DNA of 52,096 nucleotides from Calothrix rhizosoleniae SC01 (GTDB lineage Bacteria; Cyanobacteriota; Cyanobacteriia; Cyanobacteriales; Nostocaceae): NCBI RefSeq assembly GCF_900185595.1, contig NZ_FYBH01000138.1, positions 1 to 52,096 of the forward strand, read 5' to 3'. Shown piece by piece: positions 25,587 to 33,867 of this stretch (position 1 is its first letter; each line of letters starts with the position of its first letter). The notes under the pieces were generated by a model. It saw only the letters and a program-made list of their open reading frames with translations, ran no database searches and was not told where the DNA came from. The position numbers and the translations under genes were made by a program.

Positions 25587-25934
25587 ATGAAACAAGCGTT
25601 GCCTGTACCAACAGAAGTGGTGCAACAAGTTGCGGAATATTTTAGCCTGCTAAGTGAGCCCATGCGCTTAAGGCTGTTGCATCTACTACGAGATGAAGAA
25701 AAATGCGTACAAGAGTTGGTAGAGGCAACACAAACGTCTCAGGCTAACGTCTCTAAGCATTTAAAAGTCATGTGGCAAGCAGGTATCCTCAGTAGACGTA
25801 GTGAAGGCACTTCTGCTTACTACCGAGTGGAGGATGAAATGATTTTTGAATTATGCAACCAGGTTTGCGATCGCTTGGCTAGTAGATTGGAAAAACAGGC
25901 TCGCAATTTTCGGATTTTGAATAGCAGGAACTAG
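25587..25934 (+). CDS. ArsR/SmtB family transcriptional regulator
   Basis: A 115-residue winged-helix protein: ALPVPTEVVQQVAEYFSLLSEPMRLRLLHLLRDEEKCVQELVEATQTSQANVSKHLKVMWQAGILSRRSEGTSAYYRV. The recognition helix is SQANVSKHLKVM. The alpha3 ELCVC-type metal site is reduced to KCVQEL with a single Cys, and there are two further Cys in the C-terminal helix (about 92-96). The classical metal site is therefore not intact, and a redox role or other ligand is possible. It precedes a TauE/SafE permease, separated by a hairpin repeat. Confidence 0.88.
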   Translation: MKQALPVPTEVVQQVAEYFSLLSEPMRLRLLHLLRDEEKCVQELVEATQTSQANVSKHLKVMWQAGILSRRSEGTSAYYRVEDEMIFELCNQVCDRLASRLEKQARNFRILNSRN

Positions 25935-25957
25935 GGTGTGTATTAAAACTCGATAAT

Positions 25958-25982
25958 GTTGGGTTTCGTCCCTCAACCCAAC
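25958..25982. repeat. Dispersed GTTGGGTT hairpin repeat
   Basis: GTTGGGTT (25958-25965) and AACCCAAC (25975-25982) form a perfect stem with a 9-nt loop, followed by CTACG. This phrase is one of the commonest dispersed repeats in cyanobacterial genomes. Placed 24 bp after the ArsR stop, it may also serve as a terminator. Confidence 0.65.
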
Positions 25983-26090
25983 CTACGCCTCACCATTCCT
26001 TAATTATGAGTGGTATATTCATTGCCGGAAATCACCTTAAAACTAGGCTTTGAACTAAGGCAAATTTTCGTTACTGCATCTACACTTCCC

Positions 26091-26951
26091 ATGTCTCTAC
26101 CAAAAATGTCCAAACATAGCTGGCAAAATCATCGTCGTATTGCTTTTCTTTATGCCGTACCCATTGGATTATTAGGTGGGTTAATGGGCTTGGGAGGTGC
26201 GGAATTTAGATTACCAGTATTGGTCGGTTCCCTCAAATATTCAGCTCGAGAAGCGATTTATCTCAATTTAGCTGTCAGTTTGGTCACCATAGCTGCGGCT
26301 ATACCCATTCGAGGGACAACCCTTTCTTTTACACCCGTCATACCATTTTTACCTGCTGTTTTATCTTTGATTGTAGGGGCAGTAATTACAGCTTTTGTGG
26401 GAACTGCGATCGCTCATAGGTTATCTAATCGCCAATTGGAGCAAATTATTTTATATTTGTTGGTAATAATTGGCACAACTTTAATTATTGAGGGATTTTT
26501 ACCCACAGAAATAACAGCACTGTTACCCAATATCCTCGGATTATGGTTAATTGCGGGAGTTGGCTTTGGACTGCTGATTGGACTAGTCAGTAGTTTATTG
26601 GGGGTAGCTGGGGGAGAGATAATTATTCCCACATTAATTTTTGCCTTTGGTGCGGATGTCAAAACAGCAGGAACATCAGCATTATTAATCAGTTTACCTA
26701 CGGTATTAGTAGGAGTGTTGAGATATGCCAGCAAGGGAGTATTTCGGATTCCCGTAGCAGCTCCTCTAGATTATAGTCATCCCCTGAAGAATACTGTTTT
26801 ACCAATGGGTATAGGTTCTGCAATTGGTGCTTTATTAGGTGGGTTAATGGTAGGAGTTGTACCCGGACAAATTTTAAAAGTAGTTTTGGGTATAATCTTG
26901 ATTATTTCAGCAGTGCGGGTATTTTTTCACCAAAAAAGATCATCACATTGA
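26091..26951 (+). CDS. TauE/SafE family permease
   Basis: A 286-residue membrane protein of about eight segments. It shows the two internal repeats of the family: GLLGGLMGLGGAEFRLPVLVG (about 22-42) and GLLIGLVSSLLGVAGGEIIIPTLIFAFG (about 160-187). Family members export sulfite, sulfoacetate or related anions, but the substrate here is not known. Of the possible starts (GTG 26010, ATG 26091, ATG 26106), 26091 leaves a short cytoplasmic N terminus before the first segment. The neighbour ArsR regulator suggests a regulated exporter, by inference only. Confidence 0.85.
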   Translation: MSLPKMSKHSWQNHRRIAFLYAVPIGLLGGLMGLGGAEFRLPVLVGSLKYSAREAIYLNLAVSLVTIAAAIPIRGTTLSFTPVIPFLPAVLSLIVGAVITAFVGTAIAHRLSNRQLEQIILYLLVIIGTTLIIEGFLPTEITALLPNILGLWLIAGVGFGLLIGLVSSLLGVAGGEIIIPTLIFAFGADVKTAGTSALLISLPTVLVGVLRYASKGVFRIPVAAPLDYSHPLKNTVLPMGIGSAIGALLGGLMVGVVPGQILKVVLGIILIISAVRVFFHQKRSSH

Positions 26952-27034
26952 AACAACCATGTCAGTTTGATCGATGAGTTCTCAAGTAATCTTAATCTAA
27001 CAGGACTATTCCATCTGTTAGAGCATCAAGATCT

Positions 27035-27808
27035 ATGTGTCAACTCCTAGGAATGAACTGTAATGTACCCACAGATATTTGTTTCTCTTTTGAAGGCTTT
27101 GCAGCACGAGGCGGTAAAACTGATGACCATAAAGATGGTTGGGGTATTACTTTCTTTGAAGGTAAGGGTTGTCGAATGTTTGTGGATGCCAAACCTTCCG
27201 TTAAATCGCCAATAGCAGAGTTGGTGCGAAACTACCCCATCCACTCTACCCATGTAATTGCCCATATTCGTAAAGCCACCCAAGGGGAAATTTCCCTAGA
27301 AAATTGCCATCCTTTTCGTCGAGAAATTTGGGGTAGATATTGGGTATTTGCTCACAATGGGGATTTACCCAGTTTCCATCTGCCGAAAATGGAATTTTAT
27401 CAGCCAGTAGGTACCACAGATAGTGAACAAGCTTTTTGTTTAATTTTGGAAACTTTGCGGCAACAATTTCCCCAAGAAAAGCCAACTCTCAAAGAGCTTT
27501 ACCCAATCCTAAGAGAAATTACTGATAAAATTTCATCTCAAGGTACTTTTAACTACTTAATTTCTGATGGGGAATACTTTTTTGCCCATTGTTCCACCAA
27601 GCTTTGTTATATTGTTCGCCAAGCCCCATTTGCTGCTGCTCACTTGATTGATCAAGATGTGACTGTAGATTTTAATGAGTTAACCACACAGAGCGATCGC
27701 GTTGCTATAATTGCCACTACTCCCCTGACTGATAACGAAGTTTGGACAATTATTCCAGAGGGAAAGTTACTCGCATTTCAGGATGGTTTACCCTTAGATT
27801 TATCGTGA
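27035..27808 (+). CDS. Class II glutamine amidotransferase (YafJ-like)
   Basis: A 257-residue Ntn-type amidotransferase domain with catalytic Cys2 (MCQLLGMNC). Other seen motifs are HKDGWGITFF, HIRKATQG and FAHNGDL, the glutamine-binding elements of class II enzymes. It has no synthase domain, so it either works with an unknown partner or hydrolyses a gamma-glutamyl compound. YafJ/DUG3-like proteins act on gamma-glutamyl peptides in yeast, which is family knowledge. ATG start. It is convergent with the beta-hydroxylase gene. Confidence 0.9.
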   Translation: MCQLLGMNCNVPTDICFSFEGFAARGGKTDDHKDGWGITFFEGKGCRMFVDAKPSVKSPIAELVRNYPIHSTHVIAHIRKATQGEISLENCHPFRREIWGRYWVFAHNGDLPSFHLPKMEFYQPVGTTDSEQAFCLILETLRQQFPQEKPTLKELYPILREITDKISSQGTFNYLISDGEYFFAHCSTKLCYIVRQAPFAAAHLIDQDVTVDFNELTTQSDRVAIIATTPLTDNEVWTIIPEGKLLAFQDGLPLDLS

Positions 27809-27827
27809 GAACCTGGAAATATAGCAA

Positions 27828-28574
27828 TTATTTATTACTTGTTACTTGAAATCTTTTCTCCCATTGCTCATGATTGGTTTTCGCTTCTTGAATAATAGGT
27901 GATGCAGCAATTAAGTTATTCACTAACCAATTGACAAGAGAAAGGGGAAAACGTAAAGGTCTAGCAATATCTAGAAATAAAACCACACGATAATCATCTG
28001 TCTCGTTCCAAGCTTCATGGTAGAAAGTATCGTCAAACATTAAACTTTTGCCTTCTTCCCAATAAGCAACTTTATCAGCAATACGAATTCGACAAGCAGA
28101 TTGGGGTTCTGGAATCATTAAACCCAAGTGATAGCGAATTATACCTTTATGCTTACCTCGATGTTCAGGAATATGCTTCCCTGGAGCGAGGATAGAAAAA
28201 AATGCTACCTTCATTCCCGGAATTTTTTCTAAGAGCTTTGTTGTCTGGGGACATCTTTGACAATTGTTAGTGGCTTTAAAGCCAAAAGCATAGAAAAAAT
28301 AGGTTTTCCAGAGATTATCATTGGCAATGCGATACTGTCTTTTAGAAATATCTTGAAAGTTGGGTAATTCGTCCACATCCTGAAGCACTTGTTCTAATTC
28401 TTGACGAATCACCGTCCAATTAGCTTCTAGTTCCTGCGTCCAAGGAAATTGTTGAGGATCAAAAAAAGCGGAGTCACCAATTAAAGAATATTTACCAACT
28501 AAATTTTCTAGCCAAGCATCTTTGAGTACAGTTTTTTCTAAATTTTTAACAACGATATCAATTAAGTTTTTCAT
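27828..28574 (-). CDS. Aspartyl/asparaginyl beta-hydroxylase-like dioxygenase
   Basis: A 248-residue protein with a cupin-like Fe(II)/2-oxoglutarate oxygenase domain. Seen: IPEHRGKHKGIIRYHLGLMIPEP (first His ligand), FDDTFYHEAWNETDDYRVVLFLDIARP (second His, with the Arg that binds 2-oxoglutarate). Members hydroxylate Asp/Asn in EGF-like domains or, like LpxO, fatty acyl chains of lipid A. A Cys cluster NCQRCPQ precedes the domain. It is the last gene of a three-gene operon and starts 7 bp after the upstream membrane-protein gene ends, so its substrate is likely linked to them. Confidence 0.88.
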   Translation of the reverse strand: MKNLIDIVVKNLEKTVLKDAWLENLVGKYSLIGDSAFFDPQQFPWTQELEANWTVIRQELEQVLQDVDELPNFQDISKRQYRIANDNLWKTYFFYAFGFKATNNCQRCPQTTKLLEKIPGMKVAFFSILAPGKHIPEHRGKHKGIIRYHLGLMIPEPQSACRIRIADKVAYWEEGKSLMFDDTFYHEAWNETDDYRVVLFLDIARPLRFPLSLVNWLVNNLIAASPIIQEAKTNHEQWEKRFQVTSNK

Positions 28575-28581
28575 TCTCTAT

Positions 28582-29472
28582 TTAACTAATTAAATTGAAT
28601 ATTGCTTGCGGTAATGGCATCCACAATGGAATTAGTAAACATACCATAAGATAAGTATTAAATTGCTTTTGCTCATTCATTGAACATTGAGCTAAACCAA
28701 GTATACATAGCATGGCTGCAAAACTATATACAGGTATAAGAGGGTAGGTTGTAACAATAAATAAAATCAGTAACCAATCTCGATTTTTACCCAACCACTT
28801 TGGTATGGAAGAGAGAAAAGCCATACTAATTACACCCTCAATCAATAAAGTCCAGTAGGAAAAAACTAAGCTCAGGTAACTCATCAATGGACTAGTTATG
28901 AGTTTTACTTCCTCGTTGATTACGCCATTAGCTTGCATGGATGCAAATGCTTGACGATTAGTTGTTAAAACCTCTGAATCTAATCCTCCTAACAGAGATG
29001 CTCCCATCTCCAATCTTTTATCTAGTAAAAATGTTGCGTGTAAAAAAGAACCATCTAAATACTCCCCAGAGATAAATTTCCAGACTGTTGACAAAAAGAA
29101 ACATAAACCAAGCAAGAGTTTAGCATTCCACATCATAATTTGCTCTGGCTTGGAGCTATAAATTGCTAATAGACAAACCAAACACCAATAAGTAATTAGA
29201 TATTCGTGGTTAACATAAAGGAACCAAAACCTGATGTTATTAATGATTAAAACTGTACAAAGAGCCAACCACATGAATCTTTGAATCAGCAAATTCGGGA
29301 TAAAAAGCATTAAGGCACTGAAAATTTTTTCGGGCAATCTTGATAATGTAAATTCATCAGGTCCATGTAACAATACTAATAGTAATGTTAATCGCAGTAT
29401 CAACAGGTATTTCGGTTGCTCTATCAGTTTCGTAAAAGCTTGGCGAAAACTATCAATAACCTGAGAAATCAT
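28582..29472 (-). CDS. Polytopic membrane protein (HTTM-like), operon gene 2
   Basis: A 296-residue protein with seven to eight predicted membrane segments. It is distantly reminiscent of the HTTM / vitamin-K-carboxylase-like or DoxX-like membrane folds (NHEYLITYWCLVCLLAIYS; KLLLGLCFFLSTVWKFISGEYLDGSFLHATFLLD). I cannot assign a reaction. Its ATG overlaps the end of the upstream gene by 20 bp, indicating translational coupling, and the hydroxylase follows after 9 bp. Both neighbours on the strand are probably functional partners. Confidence 0.72.
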   Translation of the reverse strand: MISQVIDSFRQAFTKLIEQPKYLLILRLTLLLVLLHGPDEFTLSRLPEKIFSALMLFIPNLLIQRFMWLALCTVLIINNIRFWFLYVNHEYLITYWCLVCLLAIYSSKPEQIMMWNAKLLLGLCFFLSTVWKFISGEYLDGSFLHATFLLDKRLEMGASLLGGLDSEVLTTNRQAFASMQANGVINEEVKLITSPLMSYLSLVFSYWTLLIEGVISMAFLSSIPKWLGKNRDWLLILFIVTTYPLIPVYSFAAMLCILGLAQCSMNEQKQFNTYLMVCLLIPLWMPLPQAIFNLIS

Positions 29473-29947
29473 CTTTTTTAGCCTCCACCCCTGGACTCAA
29501 AACTTTATATCGGATGCTACTGTTTTCTCGGTCATGATGCAATCGCCAAACTTGAATCTTGACTTTTTGCAGATTTTTAAGTGATGGTTGTTTAGCTCCT
29601 TGATTCTCAAACTTATTTAATTGGGAACCCAATAATTTGTCAGCTACTGTTTCCAGCAAATATGTTGTGGGAAAAGTCCTAATTAAAATCAAATCTTGAT
29701 CTGAAAACAGATTTTTGAGAGATTTGGAGTCAATCTTGATTAATTTGCCTCGATTATCTGTTCCCAAAACCTGAATCAAGCGTCTCTCATCCCTATCTAC
29801 AGAGGAAAACATACCCCAGCCTCCTCCATGCCAAGGACTTAATCCTACGGTGTGGGCAAGTACCATTTGTCGTATCGTAACCAAGATTAATAAAAGTGGT
29901 ATAGCCCATTTTTGTACAAGCGAAACTGCTAAGGATTTATGTATCAT
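29453..29947 (-). CDS. Single-span membrane protein, operon gene 1
   Basis: A 164-residue protein. Residues 8-30 form one hydrophobic segment (VQKWAIPLLLILVTIRQMVLA). The rest is a soluble domain with GLSPWHGGGWGMFSSVDRDERRLIQVLGTDNRGKL and basic helices. The family is not recognised. TTG at 29974 would add nine residues, but ATG at 29947 is chosen. It overlaps the next gene by 20 bp. The WHGGGWGMFS block resembles the accessory proteins seen beside HTTM-type membrane genes, an impression only. Confidence 0.68.
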   Translation of the reverse strand: MIHKSLAVSLVQKWAIPLLLILVTIRQMVLAHTVGLSPWHGGGWGMFSSVDRDERRLIQVLGTDNRGKLIKIDSKSLKNLFSDQDLILIRTFPTTYLLETVADKLLGSQLNKFENQGAKQPSLKNLQKVKIQVWRLHHDRENSSIRYKVLSPGVEAKKDDFSGY

Positions 29948-29959
29948 CGCGGAACTCAG

Positions 29960-30120
29960 GAATAGAGAAGACAAGGGAGTGTGGGGAGTGTGGGGAGTGA
30001 TGGAGTATGGGAGTGATGGGAAGATGAGTATAAATTACTCTTCTTCCCTCCTTCCCTTCTCCGCTCTTTCCCTCTTCCCTTCCTCTCCTCTTGCCCATTT
30101 TCCCACACTCCCTCCTCTCA
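29960..30120. repeat. Purine/pyrimidine heptamer arrays between GH3 and operon
   Basis: Purine repeats (gggagtgtggggagtg type, 29970-30026) are followed by pyrimidine repeats (cttccctccttcccttctcc, to 30118), potentially forming a long hairpin. The array lies downstream of the GH3 gene and upstream of the membrane-protein operon, both on the minus strand. The rest of the spacer to 30269 holds nothing else I can name. Confidence 0.55.
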
Positions 30121-30269
30121 CCTAACCAAGGATTGTGGCATTACTGAATCGATGTTCTAGCTATTAACCTCTCAGTCCTTGCTCATACAGTATTACGTTC
30201 TTGGTTTAGGGAAAATTTTCTACCTTTTCCTGTGGGAAAAAAATGATATCCTAATTTAGATATTTAATG

Positions 30270-31967
30270 CTATACCAAGGCATCTTCATCCATAGGTAAC
30301 CTAATTTCCTGTTGTACTGTCAGTCCAGCCAGAAATTGGCGATTTTCACTGATATGAGGGAATTTTAACTGGGAAGCAGGTATTCCTTTTTGTAAAAGGC
30401 GCTGACGAAGTTGAGCAAAACTTCCAGGTGCTAAAATCCGCAATCTAGGGGATGGAACCCGACGAGTTTGTCGCTTATCTTCATAAGATATGTTCGCTTG
30501 TTTTAATTTTTGGTCAAACTGAGCTAAAAATTCCTGGGGATTGTTGAGGGTGTAACCAGGAACTAGCTCAATATTTAATAAGTAATGGGCTGGAACCTCT
30601 TGCTCTGAGAGAGTAATACAGAAATTCTCTAGGGGTAATTCAAAATCCTGTTGTAATTGCTGCATGACTTGGGTGGCATGAAATTCGTTGGTTTTCTCTG
30701 TTGTGGAAGATAACAATCCTCCTACTCGATGACGGAAACTCAACAGAGGTGTCTGATGATAAAAACCTACCACCTCAACCACATCGCCAATATCATAACG
30801 GTAAAAACCATTATAGTTTGTTACCAGAATCCGGTAATATTGCCCTACTTCTACCTCCTGGGGTAAAAGGGTTTTGGGTTGATCCACATCCCATTGATCT
30901 GGAGGAATAAATTCAAAAAATCCAGTATCAATTGATAAAACGGCACCGTCATGGTTAAAGTCCTGATAAATACCAAACGTCGCTTCCGCAGAGGCATAAA
31001 CACCGCCAAATATGGGAGTATCGCCAAAGTAACGGGGAAAGCGTTCAAAATAAAAATTTGAGGTACCACCACGGGCTGTAGTTATACAGCTGAGATTTTG
31101 CCATGCTAGATGAGGGGTAAGTTTGCCTTCACTGTGCAAAATTTCCTCAAGTTTCCTTGCTCGGTTTGGCTGTGCTGAAAATTGCCGTTGTAGTTGTGTT
31201 CTTAGTTCTGGTTCTAGTTGCAGGTTGGATGTAATTTCCCCTGTTTTTAAGTCGTGGATCAACTCTTCTGCATAGGATTCCAAATATTGAGCTAACTGTA
31301 AACCCAGCACGGGAAAATTAGCCCCAATTATCCTCATATTGGGATTACTTAAGGCAAACAGCAAACACATGTAATGACGAGTGTGGGAATCTGCTGGTAA
31401 TAGAGCTTGGTAGGGATGAGCAAAAACTTGTTTGTAAAGGAGTTGATTTAAGCGTAAGTCACCAACACTCACAGGACCATAGGGAATACCAGCACTACTT
31501 CGCCCCATTAATTGTACTGAACTGGTCAGTAGCATTTTACCAAGTGACGAACCACGCCTTTGGGCAGCATCCGCAGCAAATCCAATACATACCTGATTAG
31601 CACGACTTAAAACTTGGCGTGATTTATTTGTCACAGGAATTAACTTCTGTTTACCCGTAGAACCACTGGTAAGATTGATATAGACAACTGGATCGGGTGT
31701 AAGAACATTACTTTCCCCAGCAGCAATTCGCTCAACATATGGTTCATAACTACTGTAAGGTAATATTGGTATTCTATTTTGGAATTGCTCGATGGTTTTA
31801 ATATCCCTTAACCTATATTTTTGACCCAGTTCTGTCCCTTGATAAGCTTGAAGTAGCGATCGCAAAAATCGCTCTTGAAAAACATCTACTTGGCGCGTTT
31901 TGCGGATAAAATTTGCCTTCGCAATTTTTGCCACATTTGTCAATAGTGGTAATACTAAATTTGCCAT
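30270..31967 (-). CDS. GH3 family acyl-adenylate-forming protein
   Basis: A 565-residue GH3 (PF03321) protein. Seen: ATP/AMP motif 1 INLTSGSTGKQKLIPVT (about 98-114), motif 2 GVYASAEATFGIY (about 320-332) and motif 3 NGFYRYDIGDVVEVVGF (about 385-401). Plant GH3 enzymes adenylate jasmonate, auxin or benzoates and join them to amino acids. The bacterial substrate is unknown. The enzyme probably acts in the cytoplasm. ATG start. It is a single gene with spacers on both sides and no peptide-synthetase neighbour. Confidence 0.92.
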   Translation of the reverse strand: MANLVLPLLTNVAKIAKANFIRKTRQVDVFQERFLRSLLQAYQGTELGQKYRLRDIKTIEQFQNRIPILPYSSYEPYVERIAAGESNVLTPDPVVYINLTSGSTGKQKLIPVTNKSRQVLSRANQVCIGFAADAAQRRGSSLGKMLLTSSVQLMGRSSAGIPYGPVSVGDLRLNQLLYKQVFAHPYQALLPADSHTRHYMCLLFALSNPNMRIIGANFPVLGLQLAQYLESYAEELIHDLKTGEITSNLQLEPELRTQLQRQFSAQPNRARKLEEILHSEGKLTPHLAWQNLSCITTARGGTSNFYFERFPRYFGDTPIFGGVYASAEATFGIYQDFNHDGAVLSIDTGFFEFIPPDQWDVDQPKTLLPQEVEVGQYYRILVTNYNGFYRYDIGDVVEVVGFYHQTPLLSFRHRVGGLLSSTTEKTNEFHATQVMQQLQQDFELPLENFCITLSEQEVPAHYLLNIELVPGYTLNNPQEFLAQFDQKLKQANISYEDKRQTRRVPSPRLRILAPGSFAQLRQRLLQKGIPASQLKFPHISENRQFLAGLTVQQEIRLPMDEDALV

Positions 31968-32097
31968 TACTCCTCACAACAGTTAAAAGTTAAAAAAAGT
32001 TAGAACTACGATACTAGGTTTTTTTGCTAACACAATTAAAATTTATGGTAACAAAAGACAACATTGTTATTCCTATTCACGGGTTGAGTGGATGTAT
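31968..32097. other. Spacer upstream of GH3 gene
   Basis: This is the promoter side of the GH3 gene. The only notable feature is the 10-bp target duplication GTGGATGTAT (32088-32097) of the adjoining element. ACTCCTCACA at 31970-31979 is part of the GH3 leader and does not look like a Yfr1 RNA, since no flanking stem-loops are present. Confidence 0.35.
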
Positions 32098-32369
32098 CTG
32101 ACTTTTCACGGTATGTGGAAAAGTCAGAGAGTGTGGGAGAAATAAGTTTTAATTACCCTTTGAGTGTTAGATTACATCTGACGTAAATCACGTATTACTC
32201 AAAGGTTATGACCACTTTCAGGTTATTCACAGATTGCAATATAAAAAGATGGGATTTCCCCATTACTTAACACCCAAACCCCAAAACCTGTCTCAATTTC
32301 AAGCTTCTGCCTCCTACACCTTACACCCTATCCCCTACCCCCTTTTTAGCACTTCCCATAAAAAGTCAG
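32098..32369. mobile_element. 272-bp MITE-like element with 10-bp target duplication
   Basis: The terminal inverted repeats are CTGACTTTTCACGG (32098-32111) and, reversed at the other end, CTGACTTTTTATGG (32356-32369); 12 of 14 positions agree. They are flanked by exact direct repeats GTGGATGTAT at 32088-32097 and 32370-32379. Inside are a hairpin at the left end (CTGACTTTTC/GAAAAGTCAG) and CCTTTGAGT/ACTCAAAGG arms. There is no transposase. It ends 67 bp before the devC-like gene. Confidence 0.78.
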
Positions 32370-32436
32370 GTGGATGTATCGGGGAACTCACAGTTATACT
32401 GCTCATCTAGATATTTAGATTCTTTAACTAGTTTTA

Positions 32437-33690
32437 ATGGTGTCTATTGCTCGCAAAAATCTTTTAGTCGATATTCCTCGCTTTCTAGTGGCACAGGCAG
32501 GAATTATGTTTGCTGTTAGCCTTGTTACTATCCAAACCGGGATATTTCAGGGAGTAATTCGTTCTACTGTATCATTAATAGCAAATTCTCCTGCTGATAT
32601 TTGGGTTAGTTCACAACAAATAGTACATCTGGAGTTAACAGAACCCATTTTGTTTGATAATGTTGTCAAAGCTAGAACAGTCAAGGGAGTAGAGCAGGCA
32701 GATGCCTTAATCAGAGGCAGTGTAAGATGGCTAGTTCCCAATGGAAATTTAACAATAGTCAAGGTATTTGGATTCAATCCCAGTAAGAGATTGTTTACAC
32801 CAGGTAAACTGGCTCAGGGTAGTATCAGCGACCTCAAAAATCCCTACACCGTGATTGTAGATAAAACTAAATTAAACTCTCTCCAGGTGAGAAAAATTGG
32901 CGATCGCGCGAAAATTGGTTCACTATCCGCTCAGGTAGTGGGTATTACCCAAAATTCTCAATCTGTAGTTTCTGGTTCATTTATATTTGCTTCCCTAGAA
33001 ACAGCCAACGCCTATATTAATTCTCGCATTACCTCCAGCGTCAACTGTAAATTGCAGGCAGAAGAATTTAAATGCACTAATATTTATGAAAAAGTCGATC
33101 CGGCTTTACAAACTAGTAAACCACCTGCATCTGTTCCCGAACCTTTGGGTTTAAATAGTCCCATCTCCTTTGTGTTAGTTAAAGCCAAGCCAGGTGAGGA
33201 TATCCAAAAACTGAAAAAGCGACTAAGAAAATTTTTGCCGGGAACTAGTGTTTTCACTAAGACTGAAATGGTGCAAAAAGTACGAAATTTCTGGGAGAGA
33301 CGAACCGGAATTGGATTTATTCTCGGCTTGGGTGCAGTGGTAGGAGTCGTTGTGGGAATAGTTATTGTTGGTCAAATTCTTTACTCCTCTGTGTCCGATC
33401 ATATCAAGGAATTTGGAACTCTCAAAGCGATGGGTGCGTCTAATAGTGTAATATATGGCATCATCTTGGAACAGGCTTTGTGGATGGCTGTGATTGGCTA
33501 TATTCCGGGAATGTTATTGTGTTGGGGTTTAGGAATATGGACATTAGCTACTCAGGGTATCGTTATACTAATTACACCAACTACTGCTGTTGGTGTTTTT
33601 GGTATCACTTTGTTTATGTGTGTGAGTTCGGCTGTATTCGCAATCCAAAAAGTCAACCGAGTAGATCCGGCAATTGTTTTTAAAGCATAG
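32437..33690 (+). CDS. devC: DevC-type ABC transporter permease (FtsX family)
   Basis: A 417-residue membrane protein with an N-terminal membrane segment (about 15-40), a periplasmic MacB-type domain (about 45-280), and an FtsX domain of three C-terminal segments (FILGLGAVVGVVVGIVIVGQILYSSVSDHIKEFGTLKAMG; further segments to 415). DevC works with DevB (HlyD-like) and DevA in the DevBCA exporter family. The heterocyst glycolipid exporter is the known example, and paralogues are common. No DevB is adjacent. The symbol is used at family level only. The devA-like gene follows after 667 bp holding a repeat. Confidence 0.85.
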   Translation: MVSIARKNLLVDIPRFLVAQAGIMFAVSLVTIQTGIFQGVIRSTVSLIANSPADIWVSSQQIVHLELTEPILFDNVVKARTVKGVEQADALIRGSVRWLVPNGNLTIVKVFGFNPSKRLFTPGKLAQGSISDLKNPYTVIVDKTKLNSLQVRKIGDRAKIGSLSAQVVGITQNSQSVVSGSFIFASLETANAYINSRITSSVNCKLQAEEFKCTNIYEKVDPALQTSKPPASVPEPLGLNSPISFVLVKAKPGEDIQKLKKRLRKFLPGTSVFTKTEMVQKVRNFWERRTGIGFILGLGAVVGVVVGIVIVGQILYSSVSDHIKEFGTLKAMGASNSVIYGIILEQALWMAVIGYIPGMLLCWGLGIWTLATQGIVILITPTTAVGVFGITLFMCVSSAVFAIQKVNRVDPAIVFKA

Positions 33691-33867
33691 CTACGTTCAT
33701 GGATCAAAAGTTAACTTTTTATCGATTGACGCAAATATGGAATGAATATCTTCATTAATTATTAATCTTATTCTCATAACCAAAAATTATAAATAGATCT
33801 GAGTGATTTAAGTACCATTACCAACCTATAGCAATCTCATGTAATGTTCATTTCGGATTTTAGATTT

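Noticed and set aside
31968-31990. ACTCCTCACA motif, as in the Yfr1 small RNA
   Set aside because: It abuts the GH3 start codon, and the two flanking stem-loops and terminator of Yfr1 are absent.
33706-33719. Palindrome AAAAGTTAACTTTT after devC
   Set aside because: Too short and AT-rich to separate from chance; no loop or T tract to support a terminator.
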